Below are positions 42,666-52,518 of a stretch of 64,000 bases of DNA, piece by piece (within the stretch, counting starts at the first letter, position 1; each line of letters opens with the position of its first letter). A program made the translations under genes and the position numbers. The DNA comes from Symbiodinium natans (Eukaryota; Sar; Dinophyceae; Suessiales; Symbiodiniaceae): positions 126,001-190,000 of the forward strand of contig CAJNDS010000194.1 in the NCBI GenBank assembly GCA_905221605.1. Direction: 5' to 3'. The notes beneath the pieces are model-generated. The model searched no databases. It worked only from the letters and a program-made list of their open reading frames with translations, and was not told where the DNA came from.

Positions 42666-45600
42666 TCACGAAAAGCTTGTGATCTCGTAGTAGCCATCGT
42701 CGACGTCCTTGCTGCTGCTGCTGCTGCTTCCTTTTCCTTCTTCTCCTTTCTCCTGGCTTTTGTCCTTCTCTTTCCTTTTCTCCTCAACGAACTTCTCGAA
42801 CTTCTTGAGCTGCTCGTCGCAAACTTTCCTGCCGTTCTTGTCCTTGTGCTGCTTCACCCATTTTCCTTCACCGGGACTTTTTCCTTCTGAATCGAAGAAG
42901 TACCAGTACTGGCTGTCGTTGTTCCACTTCCACTGGTAGAACTTTTCCTTGTACTGGAAGACGGCGTAGCTGTTCCTTGTCTTGTCTTTTCCTGAGCCTT
43001 TCACGTAGCTCCTCGGCGAGTACGGTCCTTTTTCCTTCACCTCTGGGTCTTCCTTCTCCTTCTTTTCCTTTGGCTCCTCCTTCTCTGGCTCCTCCTTTTC
43101 CTTTGCTGGGCTGCGGCTCTCCTCTTCCGTTGTTGATCCTGCATCGCTTCCTCTTTGGCTGAGTGCCTTCTCGAGCCTTTCAATCCTTTCCTTGTCCTTC
43201 TCTCTTTCCTGCATAAGCAAGAGGACTGCTTCCTCAAGCTCCTTCCTTGCTTCTGCTTCCTTCTCTGCTGCTGCTGCTTGGGCTGCTGCATTCTTCCTGT
43301 GCCTTTCCTCTTCTTCCTTGGCCTTGACTGCTGCTGCCTTTGCTTCCTTGGCTTCCTTTGCTGCCTGTGCTTCCTTTGCTTGCTTGGCTGCTGCCTCTCG
43401 TGCTTCTTCCTCCTTGGCTTGCCTTTCCTTCTCAAGTCTCCTATCGTTCTCCTCTGCTGCTGCTTCTAAGGTCTTCTTCAACTTTGCCTTCAGCTCCTCT
43501 TCTTGTTCCTTTGACAGCGGCTGCTGTCCTCCTGATCCTGAGCTTGTCTTTCCTTCTTCTTCTCCTGCATGGCCTTTCTTCTTCTTGTTCTTTCCTTTTC
43601 CTTTCTCGTGCTTGTAGGCGTAGTCGTAGTCGCACCAAATCTTTTCCTGCGTCACGTAGTGCTGGCGGTAAATCGAGCCATTCTCGGTGTAGAACTTCCA
43701 CTCGGACGAAAAATCGCGTGGGTACTCGAAATCGCTTTCCTTGTCTTTTGACTCTTCTGCTTTCCTTTGGATCTCCTCGTTGATTCGGCGGATCTTCTCG
43801 GTGATGCTCTCGGCTTCCTCTTCCTTGTTCTTTCCTCCTTTCGAACTTGTAGTTGAGGTAGTCCACGATGTAGCTTCATCCTTTCCTTCCTGCTTTTCCT
43901 TCGAACTGGTAGATGAGGTAGTCCACGATGTAGCTTCTTCCTTTCCTTCTTTCGAACTTGTAGTCGGCGTAGTCCACGATGTAGCTTCATCTTTTCCTTC
44001 CTGCTTTCCTTTCGAACTGGTAGATGAGGTAGTCCACGATGTAGTTTCCTGAAGATGCCCTTCACGACGAAGTTCTGCTTCCAGTTCTCTGTCCTTTCTT
44101 TCCTTCTCCGCGTCGTTCTCCTCGTTGTCTTCTTCCTCTTCTTCTTCTTCCTGGGCGTACCACTTCACGAAATCTTCAAGGCTTTCGATTCTTTCCTTCA
44201 AGTCTTTGACGATCTCCTTCACCTCGTCTTTGGCTTCTGCTTCATTTTGCTTGATCTCCTTCACGATGTTCTTGATCTCTTCTGTTTCCTTCTTGTAGTC
44301 GGACAGGAGCTTCTGGGTTGCTTGGCTTTCCTCTGCCAAACGACTCATGTTCATGCTGCTTTCCTGCAAAGAGATGGAGACACTCTCCATGGACTCGCTG
44401 CGTTCCTGGCGCGTCGTTTCCAGGATCTCACGTAGTTCCTGCACCAACTGGTTGAAGCTGGCGTCTTCTCCAGTGCCACTCATGGCTACAGGTTTCCTGG
44501 CTTTTCTACTGGGCTCTCTACAGTGTTCCTGCTCTACTTCTACAGCTTGACTGTTGCACTCGGAATGCGGCGAATTTCCTGTTCCTACTCTCTCTGCACA
44601 AACGGTTCCTACTTCAAATGCACACATGTTTCCTGCATGAAGACTGTTCCTACAACAAGACATGACTGTTCCTAACGCAAATTCACTCGTGTCAGAAATG
44701 CACATGACGTCCTGCTCACATGCTCTCATGACTGACATGTCTGTTCCTGAAACTTTTCCTGAACCCTCAAACACAAAACCTTCTGAAATTCCTGCAATGG
44801 TCGAAAACATCAAAGCTGCAAACGCGAATGTTCCTTTACTCTTGATCAACCTCACAGTAGCCTTAGCTTGTTCCTGGGTTCGGTGGTCTTTGAGCTCTTG
44901 TTTTCCTACGGGTTCGTTGTCTTCAGTTTGGAATCCTAGCCAATGCAAAAGAAGTTTGATACGCTTTCCTGACAAGGGCTTAGTTCCTATATCGGCGGTG
45001 TTGTCCTTGGTCCCTACTGGGTGCACGCTAACGGTTCCTTGTTTGTGGAGGTCTTGAAGAAACAAGGTCCTGATCTGCAAATGTTTGACTCTTCCTACTC
45101 CCTGCCGAGTGATGATACCTCGGGCTGCCGAAGAATCAAGATGCAAATGTACTACACAACGTTTTCCCGTCAAGAACTGAATTGCTTCCTTCAACAGAAT
45201 TGAATCTGATGCTGCCGATGCTGCGGCGTAGTACTCTGCTTCACCAGAGCTGAGCGAGACTGTCTTCTGGCTTCGAGAGAAACTATAGATCACCTGTCCA
45301 TCCAGAAATACGTTTCCTGAGCTGGTTGATCTACGAGTGTCTTTCTTTCCTGCCCAATCACTGTCGCTGAATACCTCTAGAAGATGATACTCTTTGGACT
45401 CTACTCCAGTGAAATCATAGCTACCGTTCCTGATACTCTCATGAAGATTGCTGAGGCCTCTGGGGGTCTTCCTGTACACAAGATGATAGCCTTCTGTCTT
45501 AGACATGTACTGCACAAGATGAATCAAGTGCTTCCATGATCCATACGTAGGTTCCGACATCTTTGACGCTAGTCCACGTACTGCGAACTGCAAATCCGGT

Positions 45601-47177
45601 CTATCCTGGCCTACATACAGTAAGATTCCTACACACTTTCGGAATGATGCTGCTTGTTCCTGGTCAAGACTGTTGGTGTGATCGGCTTCCTGGCTTTCAT
45701 GGGTGCAAGGAGTTGGCTTTGAGGCTGTGCTCTTGAGCTTGAGTTCTTCCTTGAGCTTGATGAGATACTTCGGGTCACTCTTGATGTGCAACTCATGGTT
45801 GTGGTACGTAAATTTCCTCTTGAGGAATCTAATGGTCTGAAGCGACTCTCCTACTGCAAGTTCTTGCTCAGTGAGAAAAGGGCCTTCGATCTTGAGTTCG
45901 TAGGTTTTGCCTAACATGCTCAGAACTGGCGCAAGGCTCCTATTCTTTCCTGCTGCTTGAATGTCGTCTACGTGTACAACAAGAATACTCTTCATCTTGT
46001 CACGAAACAAAGTTGGACATGCAACACACCTGTCAAAGTCCTGTTCCTTCAAAGTGCTCGCAAAGTGGTCACTCCACAACAATGCTGCATCTCTCTGTCC
46101 TGGAAGTACACGCAAGAGTAACAAACCTTCGTTCCTGCAGTTGGGATCTTCTTCTCCGAAAAGCTCTACATATTCCTTTGGGAATTCACACGCTGTCCTG
46201 TTCCTTTGGGGTACCTGAAGGAATGCGTCCTTCACATCTACAGAATACAATGCATATTCCTGCTGCAATCCTAATACCGGGATCAGTCTCACCAGCGAGG
46301 CGCTCGTCGCCGGACTGAACGTGTCTGTGCGGTGTTCCTGTGTCTTGAACTCCCGCGCAACTAATCGAGCTCTACGAATCCATCGGTTTCCTCTAAATCT
46401 CCAGTCAAACACAAACTTCGTGGTAAGCCACTTGGTTCCTACGTCTCTCTCTTCGTTTCCTTCACAGTTCTCTCCTCTCTCTTCTTCTCTCTCAAGTTCC
46501 TGCAAAGGGACTCGGTCTACTGCTTTCATGTCCTTGAGACGATCGATCTCGGTGACCATCGCTTCTCGATCCAAGACTCTGAGTTCCTCCTCTGAAAGTT
46601 CTGGAGGTCCTGCATCTTCACTCGTGAAAATGTCCTGTTCTTCATCTGAGTCACCAATCTCAGAATAGGTGTCTTCCCAGAAAATGTCGTCAGTTCCTGC
46701 TTCAGGAAGTTCCTCATCATTGTGCTCAAAAACTCTTCCTACGTTGAAAGGTGGATACTTCTTAGTTGGGGAATCCAGCTTCGGGATCTTGGAACCTGTT
46801 CCTACATCTTCAAACTGTGCTTTCCTAAGCTGTGGAGGTCCTCGTGCTGTGAGAAGTTCACTCAACATTGCACTGTCTGGCAAAAGTTCTTCAGACTCAC
46901 CACCATCAGAAACATCCATACCTAGCTCTTTTTCCTGGGGACTGCTTGAAGACGAAGGGTCACTAGACAACACATCTGACGCTGCTTCAGGTTCAACTTC
47001 TTCAAGATCTTGTTCGGCTTTCCTCTTTTGGGCTGCTTGGTGCTGTTTGGCTTTACCTACTAAATACGTCGTCCTTGGGATCACTGGTCCTGGCTTCTCA
47101 CCAGAATCCCCGCCTTGGATGACAACTGCCTCAGATTGACTTTGAGGTCCTGAAGGTTTGTCCTGCACCGGTCTCAC
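42666..47177 (-). CDS. Copia ORF2: reverse transcriptase, RNase H and coiled-coil extension
   Basis: 1503 codons, open from about 47193; the frame has no ATG near its beginning, so it is probably reached by a +1 frameshift from ORF1. An acidic linker leads into reverse transcriptase (residues ~248-480) with RLVAREFKTQ, YSVDVKDAFLQV (catalytic D315) and VHVDD (404-405, in place of the usual YVDD). RNase H (~600-740) has FSDSDWAG, SLSSGEAEYY, LHLDSS and DNTADIGTK. After that comes an unusual ~760-residue tail: a hydrophobic stretch (FAFAALMFSTIAGISEGFVF, 784-803), a Cys-rich patch (820-886), coiled coil (905-1008), four EATSWTT-type repeats (1043-1112), an aromatic module WKFYTENGSIYRQHYV, long Ala/Lys/Glu helices, and a second aromatic module FYQWKWNNDSQYWYFF. 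Domain order is copia; the tail is not typical of the family. Confidence 0.93.
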   Translation of the reverse strand: MRPVQDKPSGPQSQSEAVVIQGGDSGEKPGPVIPRTTYLVGKAKQHQAAQKRKAEQDLEEVEPEAASDVLSSDPSSSSSPQEKELGMDVSDGGESEELLPDSAMLSELLTARGPPQLRKAQFEDVGTGSKIPKLDSPTKKYPPFNVGRVFEHNDEELPEAGTDDIFWEDTYSEIGDSDEEQDIFTSEDAGPPELSEEELRVLDREAMVTEIDRLKDMKAVDRVPLQELEREEERGENCEGNEERDVGTKWLTTKFVFDWRFRGNRWIRRARLVAREFKTQEHRTDTFSPATSASLVRLIPVLGLQQEYALYSVDVKDAFLQVPQRNRTACEFPKEYVELFGEEDPNCRNEGLLLLRVLPGQRDAALLWSDHFASTLKEQDFDRCVACPTLFRDKMKSILVVHVDDIQAAGKNRSLAPVLSMLGKTYELKIEGPFLTEQELAVGESLQTIRFLKRKFTYHNHELHIKSDPKYLIKLKEELKLKSTASKPTPCTHESQEADHTNSLDQEQAASFRKCVGILLYVGQDRPDLQFAVRGLASKMSEPTYGSWKHLIHLVQYMSKTEGYHLVYRKTPRGLSNLHESIRNGSYDFTGVESKEYHLLEVFSDSDWAGKKDTRRSTSSGNVFLDGQVIYSFSRSQKTVSLSSGEAEYYAAASAASDSILLKEAIQFLTGKRCVVHLHLDSSAARGIITRQGVGRVKHLQIRTLFLQDLHKQGTVSVHPVGTKDNTADIGTKPLSGKRIKLLLHWLGFQTEDNEPVGKQELKDHRTQEQAKATVRLIKSKGTFAFAALMFSTIAGISEGFVFEGSGKVSGTDMSVMRACEQDVMCISDTSEFALGTVMSCCRNSLHAGNMCAFEVGTVCAERVGTGNSPHSECNSQAVEVEQEHCREPSRKARKPVAMSGTGEDASFNQLVQELREILETTRQERSESMESVSISLQESSMNMSRLAEESQATQKLLSDYKKETEEIKNIVKEIKQNEAEAKDEVKEIVKDLKERIESLEDFVKWYAQEEEEEEEDNEENDAEKERKDRELEAELRREGHLQETTSWTTSSTSSKGKQEGKDEATSWTTPTTSSKEGKEEATSWTTSSTSSKEKQEGKDEATSWTTSTTSSKGGKNKEEEAESITEKIRRINEEIQRKAEESKDKESDFEYPRDFSSEWKFYTENGSIYRQHYVTQEKIWCDYDYAYKHEKGKGKNKKKKGHAGEEEGKTSSGSGGQQPLSKEQEEELKAKLKKTLEAAAEENDRRLEKERQAKEEEAREAAAKQAKEAQAAKEAKEAKAAAVKAKEEEERHRKNAAAQAAAAEKEAEARKELEEAVLLLMQEREKDKERIERLEKALSQRGSDAGSTTEEESRSPAKEKEEPEKEEPKEKKEKEDPEVKEKGPYSPRSYVKGSGKDKTRNSYAVFQYKEKFYQWKWNNDSQYWYFFDSEGKSPGEGKWVKQHKDKNGRKVCDEQLKKFEKFVEEKRKEKDKSQEKGEEGKGSSSSSSKDVDDGYYEITSFS

Positions 47178-47193
47178 CCATGATCTGGGTCAT
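47131..47193 (-). other. ORF1/ORF2 overlap; candidate +1 frameshift window
   Basis: ORF2 lies +1 relative to ORF1. Its frame opens after a TGA just upstream of 47193 and ORF1 stops at 47131, so any shift must happen within about 60 nt. Both frames encode sensible residues here. The Ty1 heptamer CUUAGGC is absent; the nearest purine-rich candidate is the CCTTCAGGACC region. The exact slip site is not determined. Confidence 0.6.
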
Positions 47194-50100
47194 TACTGGT
47201 TTCGGTCCTGGAATGCTTTTCTTGGGAACTACTCTGGTTGCTAGAGTGGTGTGCTTCACTTCCCATGAATGGATTCCTACACTGCTGATTGCCTTAGCGT
47301 CGAAATGTTCAGGGCAACGCTTTGCACTTCTGCTAGTTTTGATACCATCCATGTGCCAAGTGATGTACAAGTCGTTGTCAGACTTTCCTAAGAACACTCC
47401 TCTCAACCACAAAGGATCACCTTTCCTGCTACTCTTCACGCCTGTCCTGTTAGCCAACACCATCAAACTCTCTCCAAACTCTGCCAAAGTTCCTTGAAAC
47501 GGGCGACCTGAAATCCACTCGTAAGGGGTCATCCCTGTTCCTGAGTGTCGATGGTACCTGTTGATTATCCAGCTGGCATGTCGAAATGCCCAACTGAAGA
47601 TCGGATGCGTGTGTGCAACAAGAATTCCTGCATGCTCTTCCATGCCTTTGATCAAAGTCAGAGCTTGCCTACGGACGGTTTGGATAGCTCGTTCAGCCAT
47701 GCCGTTGGTTTCCTTTTGTCCTGAAACTGCATCTTGCAAGACTGTTCCTAGTCCTAACGATGATCGCTGCTTCTGAATGACCTGCTTGAGCTTCTTCATG
47801 GTTCCTTCGTTGTCGGCTTTCAGGTTGATGGCTCCATACTGCAGTTGAGTGCTCATGTACGTAACTCCTTCAGCTAGATGATCAATCAGGCCTTTGCCTT
47901 TAGATGCTGTGGGAATACAGACAACATTCCTACTCCAAGAGTCAATGCACACAAGACATACTGCAGACGCTGCTTCATCGTAGCTAGTACCTGTGAAACA
48001 AAAATCCATACAGAACGTAGGTCTCGATGATCTTTCCTTTTCAGGGTTCTCTCTAGGATGAGGCGACTCCTTTCCTTTACACGCAACACACACCGGACAC
48101 CATGACGCATATGGCAGATGCGTCAAGTTGTGAACTGCTACCTCTTCAGGTGGCGGCATCTTTTGGTCCTTGAGTGGTTCGGCAATCGCATATTCCTGAT
48201 ACCTTTTCTGAGCTGTGCTAAGTTCGTGGGTTCTTTCAGCTTCCATGACGGTCCTACTGAGTCTCCTCAGAATGTCCTGCTTTGAACCAAACTTAGATAC
48301 ACCAAACTCGGTGCAAAGTCCTCTCAGGGTCTTCAGGCTGCTTTGCTGGTTGTACTCATACCCATTGTGGTTGAAAACAAGTTCTCCTGCAAGTTCGTAC
48401 CTGTGTTCGGGTGCTTCAGGCTCTTCAGGTTGAAATGCCTCATTTTCCTCTTCGACCTGTTCAGGGATCGTGTCGAGTTGCTTTTGTTCCTTCTTCTGCT
48501 TCTTGGTTTTGGGCTCTACTGGGTAGATCAGCTGGAATCTGCTTTGTCCTGTCCAGGACAATCCATTGAATGCCTCAGGGAACTGATCATGCTCATCTTC
48601 GGTCCAAGATTTGTCATCCTCAAAGAACTCACGCTTGATGGGTTCCTCTCCATAGGTTTTCCTATCAGGCTTCAGGTTTGAGATCTCTACCGGGATGTCT
48701 TTGGAATCTAGAGGATTGAACAATGCTTTCCTGGGCGAATGGTGGTACCTAATCACCTCAGTGCCATCATCACTGATCGACCAAACATCCTTAGTGTACT
48801 CTTCGAACATGCACCTGTCTTGGGCTTCTTTGGGTGTTCCTAAGAGGTTCAAGGGAAACTCTTGGTTTGAAGCTAACGTCAACACCTTGTACTTCCTAGT
48901 TCCATCAAAGATCGCACCTGTAGGATTCTCTAGGTCTCCAAACATGACACTATGGTACAGTAGATGCCATTCCTTGTCATCATGAATGAGGACTGCTCTG
49001 TAGGGGTACTTTCCTGGCTGAAACTTGAGGTCAAAGTCCACATGCTGCGAAGTTCCGAGGCTGTAGTGAACTTGGTAAGGGTCTCTCCAGAATGACCATC
49101 CTATGCGCTGTTCCTCTACGACAGACTTGAGGTTTTCACACAAGTGCAAGGGTATCGGCTTTCCTGTGGATGCTGTGTTCACTGCTCTCACGAATGCTGT
49201 AGCAGTAAGTGAGTTGTTGTTGTAGTTGACTGCAATCTTGGTTGTGCCTTCTGTAAGGACGGTACCTGTCGCTGTGCCGTTCCTAAACTCCCAACCTTTC
49301 TTCATCAACTTTCCTACAGCAAGTAACGGGTGAATCACTGATGAAATCAAGAACACTTCCTCAACCTTCACGGTAACTCCTGAAATGTCCTGAAACTCAA
49401 CCTCAATGATCCTTTGGTCCGAAACCTTGATCAACTTACCTTGAGCATCCCTCAGAACAACTTGTGCTTTCTTTGGCGCTTTCCTACCAAATCTTTTCAT
49501 CCACATAGGTGCCAACGAAATGTCGGCTCCAGAATCCAGTACCACTTCGATCTCTCGGGACTGGTCCTGTCGTGCTGTCCTGACAAACAGCTGTTCCTGT
49601 TCGTCACCGTACCAATGGTACAGCACGTCGTCAAGTTCTTCACATTCCTGGGACTCATCTTCATCTCCTATCCAGAACTCTTCTGTCTCTTTTCTCTCTT
49701 TCTGACTCTCTTCACACGAAACTCTCAAGATCCTTCCGAAGTAGTCAATCTCAACTTCCTCTGAATCCTCGCTCAACGCAAACTCTTCCGGGAAACTTGT
49801 TGGGGGATCTCCAATGTGATGCATCGAAACCATCCTAACTACAGGCTTGTTTGAGTTGGAGGTTCCTTGGCTGCTTTGGCTTCTTTGAGACTGCTGGTAC
49901 CTCGAGGCTGACGAAGGGGCTTGAGTTGAGGTTCCTGTTGTACTCTGTTGTTCGCTTTGGCTCTCTAGGTCTACGGTCCTAGCTTGGTATCCCATGTCCA
50001 TCTGCTTCTTCCTACACTGTGCTTCAAAGTGTCCATACCTATGACAGTAGTGGCAAACTCCTGACGCTGACTGTGCTTTTCCTTTGCCTTTGCCTTTGTA

Positions 50101-52518
50101 ACTACCAAAGCCTCTACCATAGCCTTTTCCTCTACCTTTACCTCGGCCTCTGAAGCCTCTACCTCGACCTTTCCAATTGCCTCCTCGACCTTTGCCTTTA
50201 CCTTTGCCTTTACCTTTACCTTTGTCCTCGAAACCTTTACCTGAACCTTTGCCTTTCTTGCCTTTGCCTTTGCCTTTACCATAGCCTTTGTACCAACCTT
50301 TACCTTTGCCTTTCCATGCTCTGTTGACATCCATCGCTGCTAAACCTCCATGGTCTTCACCTGTGTCGATCAGGTCGGTTGTTGTCCTATGCGGCGTTCC
50401 TTGCTGCTGGCTAAGGGAGTTGGTCCATCGTTCGGTTGACTCGTAGTTGACTAGATACTGACGAAGGCTGTTGTACTTAGTGTCTTCACCAATGTTCAGC
50501 AAGATATGCCTCTTCACATCAGGCTTCATTCCTTGGATGAGGGTTGAAACTTTGAGGTTTTCCTGCACCTTCTCACCTGTTGCCTTCTCATACAACTCAA
50601 TCTTTTCTTCATACTCTAGAATGTTCTCTGCAATGCCTTTTTCCTTCGCGAAACGATAGTTGAGAACATTGTGGAAAAGCTCCAAAGATCGTGCTCTGTT
50701 CACCGGCTGATATTCCTTCATCAACATCCTATATGCTTCCATGCCATTCTGTTCCTGTACATGCTTCACAACACGAAAAGGTCTACCTTTTGTGTAGCTA
50801 CTCAACACGCTGTACAACCTACGACTGGCTTCTCTGGCTTCTGTTGACATCTCACTCATAGTGACTGCCTTATCTTCCTTGAGGTTCTTCTCTACGCGGT
50901 CCATGATCCTCACCATATTTTCATCCAGTGCTCCAAGCCACGTTCGGAGTCGATTCCTGAACTCTCCAAATCCACTCTTCTCTTCTTGCCATGTACCTGG
51001 GTTGAAAGCTTCGGGTGCTTTGATTAGTTTGTGTAGCTCCACATCTCCTGGCTTTCTTTCCTTGACGGCTCTCTCAAGTGATGAGCCAATCTCCTCAAAT
51101 GTTGTGACTGCTTCTTGTTGTGCTCTCACAAGTGCTTCTTGTGACTCGGCTTGCTTCTGCTGAACTGCTGCTACTGTTTCCTGAAATGCTCGTGTCAATC
51201 CTTCCTCTCTTTGGCTTCCTGCTGCTGCTGAGTGCCTTATCTCCTGCGACAAAGCTTGTATGCCTTGCAGTGTTTGCATGTTTGCTTCGGCCAATGTTTT
51301 GAGTGCTTCTTCCATACCTTTGGCTGCTTCAAGGTTGCTGTAAACAAGTGTTGCTAAAAGTAATGATTTGTACTGCCTGCAATGTGCTGCTGCTGTTCTC
51401 CTCTGCTCTCGCGTCTTCTTTCCTGGCTTCTTCCTTCTGCTTCTGACTGCTTGGCAAAAAGACTGTGAAAAATACATCAGGATGATCCAAGTAACCAATC
51501 CTAACGGTGTTCCTGTATATACAACTAGGCGAATTCCTTGAAACATGACTGTGTTGGAAAACGCTCCATGAAAGATCTCATGCACGACGTCGTGAAACAA
51601 ACTCTCTACTGTAGCTACTCTTTCCTTCAAACACTTCTCAAACCATCTCAGTACTTGTCCTAGTCGATGTAGCGCTAAAAGATTTCCTTCTCGGGCTTCT
51701 TGTTTTACTAGTGCACTAGGGGCGTAGCCGGACTCAAGGCTCACACTCTCCTGGCTGTCAAACTCACCAACGAAGTTCCTGAACTGAATCGTGTAGACGT
51801 TCATAAACTGAATCGGGTAGCCGTTCCTGTCGTCGAGATTCTCGAAGTTCTCGATGTAGTTCCATTGCGTATTGGGGCTTCTTGAGATGCTGCTCCAAGT
51901 TGCCATCAGCTCGCTCTCGTCGGACTCTCGAATTTCCTTTCTCTCAAGCTTTTCCTTTCTCGCACGGTCTTCTTGCGGTACATCCTCGAAGGCGCGACCT
52001 CCAAGGGCTAGTTCATCCTTGACCTCTCTCTTTTCCTGCACGTAGTCAAGGGCACGCCACGGCTCCACATCTGCGTCCATCATTCCCAGGTTCCTTGTCA
52101 TCCCGCAGTAAGTTGCGAGGCATCCCAGGAGAAAACCAATCAGCAAGACGATTCCTGCTGCCATGCCGTAGCACCGCATGTTCACCTTCTTCGTTTCCTG
52201 AACCACATAGCGCTCCGGGAAGCACTGAAAGCAAGGGGCAAAGTCCCTCACTGCTGCTGCACCAGCAATCGACTGATTCCTGATGATTCCACAGTTTCTT
52301 CTGTGGTATCTGGTTCCTCTTCTATATGCGATCCTGACCGTGGGGAGGTACTCGAAGAACTCTCGGACCTCGGTTCTCTTTTCCTGCTTCCACATGTGTC
52401 TCATCCCACAGACGAGAGAAGCCACCATGGCTATGAAGGTCGTTCCTACTGCTAGGAGTAGCATCATCGCTGTCAAGGTTCCTGTCAAGGTTCCTGGTTC
52501 AGACAGCTCCGCTACCAT
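47131..52518 (-). CDS. Copia ORF1: membrane extension, gag, protease, integrase
   Basis: 1795 codons. Residues 1-400 form an extension with three predicted membrane helices (~18-38, ~117-138, ~329-350) and a YHRRNC...PCFQC metal-site-like motif (71-99). A gag-like helical region follows (~490-700), then a Gly/Lys/Arg-rich RNA-binding stretch (735-815) and a zinc knuckle CHYCHRYGHFEAQC (822-835, CX2CX4HX4C). Protease has LDSGADISLAP (D995). A SAP-like motif (LRGLCTEFGVSKFGSKQDIL, 1398-1417) precedes the integrase zinc site (H1463, H1467, C1474, C1477) and core (D1505, D1569, E1609). The ATG is formed by the last LTR base and the primer-binding site; a Met at residue 18 is an alternative start. 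It ends 47 nt inside ORF2, in another frame. The products would assemble virus-like particles and integrate the cDNA. Confidence 0.95.
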   Translation of the reverse strand: MVAELSEPGTLTGTLTAMMLLLAVGTTFIAMVASLVCGMRHMWKQEKRTEVREFFEYLPTVRIAYRRGTRYHRRNCGIIRNQSIAGAAAVRDFAPCFQCFPERYVVQETKKVNMRCYGMAAGIVLLIGFLLGCLATYCGMTRNLGMMDADVEPWRALDYVQEKREVKDELALGGRAFEDVPQEDRARKEKLERKEIRESDESELMATWSSISRSPNTQWNYIENFENLDDRNGYPIQFMNVYTIQFRNFVGEFDSQESVSLESGYAPSALVKQEAREGNLLALHRLGQVLRWFEKCLKERVATVESLFHDVVHEIFHGAFSNTVMFQGIRLVVYTGTPLGLVTWIILMYFSQSFCQAVRSRRKKPGKKTREQRRTAAAHCRQYKSLLLATLVYSNLEAAKGMEEALKTLAEANMQTLQGIQALSQEIRHSAAAGSQREEGLTRAFQETVAAVQQKQAESQEALVRAQQEAVTTFEEIGSSLERAVKERKPGDVELHKLIKAPEAFNPGTWQEEKSGFGEFRNRLRTWLGALDENMVRIMDRVEKNLKEDKAVTMSEMSTEAREASRRLYSVLSSYTKGRPFRVVKHVQEQNGMEAYRMLMKEYQPVNRARSLELFHNVLNYRFAKEKGIAENILEYEEKIELYEKATGEKVQENLKVSTLIQGMKPDVKRHILLNIGEDTKYNSLRQYLVNYESTERWTNSLSQQQGTPHRTTTDLIDTGEDHGGLAAMDVNRAWKGKGKGWYKGYGKGKGKGKKGKGSGKGFEDKGKGKGKGKGKGRGGNWKGRGRGFRGRGKGRGKGYGRGFGSYKGKGKGKAQSASGVCHYCHRYGHFEAQCRKKQMDMGYQARTVDLESQSEQQSTTGTSTQAPSSASRYQQSQRSQSSQGTSNSNKPVVRMVSMHHIGDPPTSFPEEFALSEDSEEVEIDYFGRILRVSCEESQKERKETEEFWIGDEDESQECEELDDVLYHWYGDEQEQLFVRTARQDQSREIEVVLDSGADISLAPMWMKRFGRKAPKKAQVVLRDAQGKLIKVSDQRIIEVEFQDISGVTVKVEEVFLISSVIHPLLAVGKLMKKGWEFRNGTATGTVLTEGTTKIAVNYNNNSLTATAFVRAVNTASTGKPIPLHLCENLKSVVEEQRIGWSFWRDPYQVHYSLGTSQHVDFDLKFQPGKYPYRAVLIHDDKEWHLLYHSVMFGDLENPTGAIFDGTRKYKVLTLASNQEFPLNLLGTPKEAQDRCMFEEYTKDVWSISDDGTEVIRYHHSPRKALFNPLDSKDIPVEISNLKPDRKTYGEEPIKREFFEDDKSWTEDEHDQFPEAFNGLSWTGQSRFQLIYPVEPKTKKQKKEQKQLDTIPEQVEEENEAFQPEEPEAPEHRYELAGELVFNHNGYEYNQQSSLKTLRGLCTEFGVSKFGSKQDILRRLSRTVMEAERTHELSTAQKRYQEYAIAEPLKDQKMPPPEEVAVHNLTHLPYASWCPVCVACKGKESPHPRENPEKERSSRPTFCMDFCFTGTSYDEAASAVCLVCIDSWSRNVVCIPTASKGKGLIDHLAEGVTYMSTQLQYGAINLKADNEGTMKKLKQVIQKQRSSLGLGTVLQDAVSGQKETNGMAERAIQTVRRQALTLIKGMEEHAGILVAHTHPIFSWAFRHASWIINRYHRHSGTGMTPYEWISGRPFQGTLAEFGESLMVLANRTGVKSSRKGDPLWLRGVFLGKSDNDLYITWHMDGIKTSRSAKRCPEHFDAKAISSVGIHSWEVKHTTLATRVVPKKSIPGPKPVMTQIMGETGAGQTFRTSKSI
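52507..52517 (-). promoter_or_regulatory. Primer-binding site (initiator Met-tRNA type)
   Basis: On the - strand the sequence right after the 5' LTR is TGGTAGCGGAG. It complements an acceptor arm ending CUCCGCUACCA; eukaryotic initiator tRNA-Met ends CUCUGCUACCA, one base different. Complementarity beyond about 11 nt is not evident. Confidence 0.7.
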
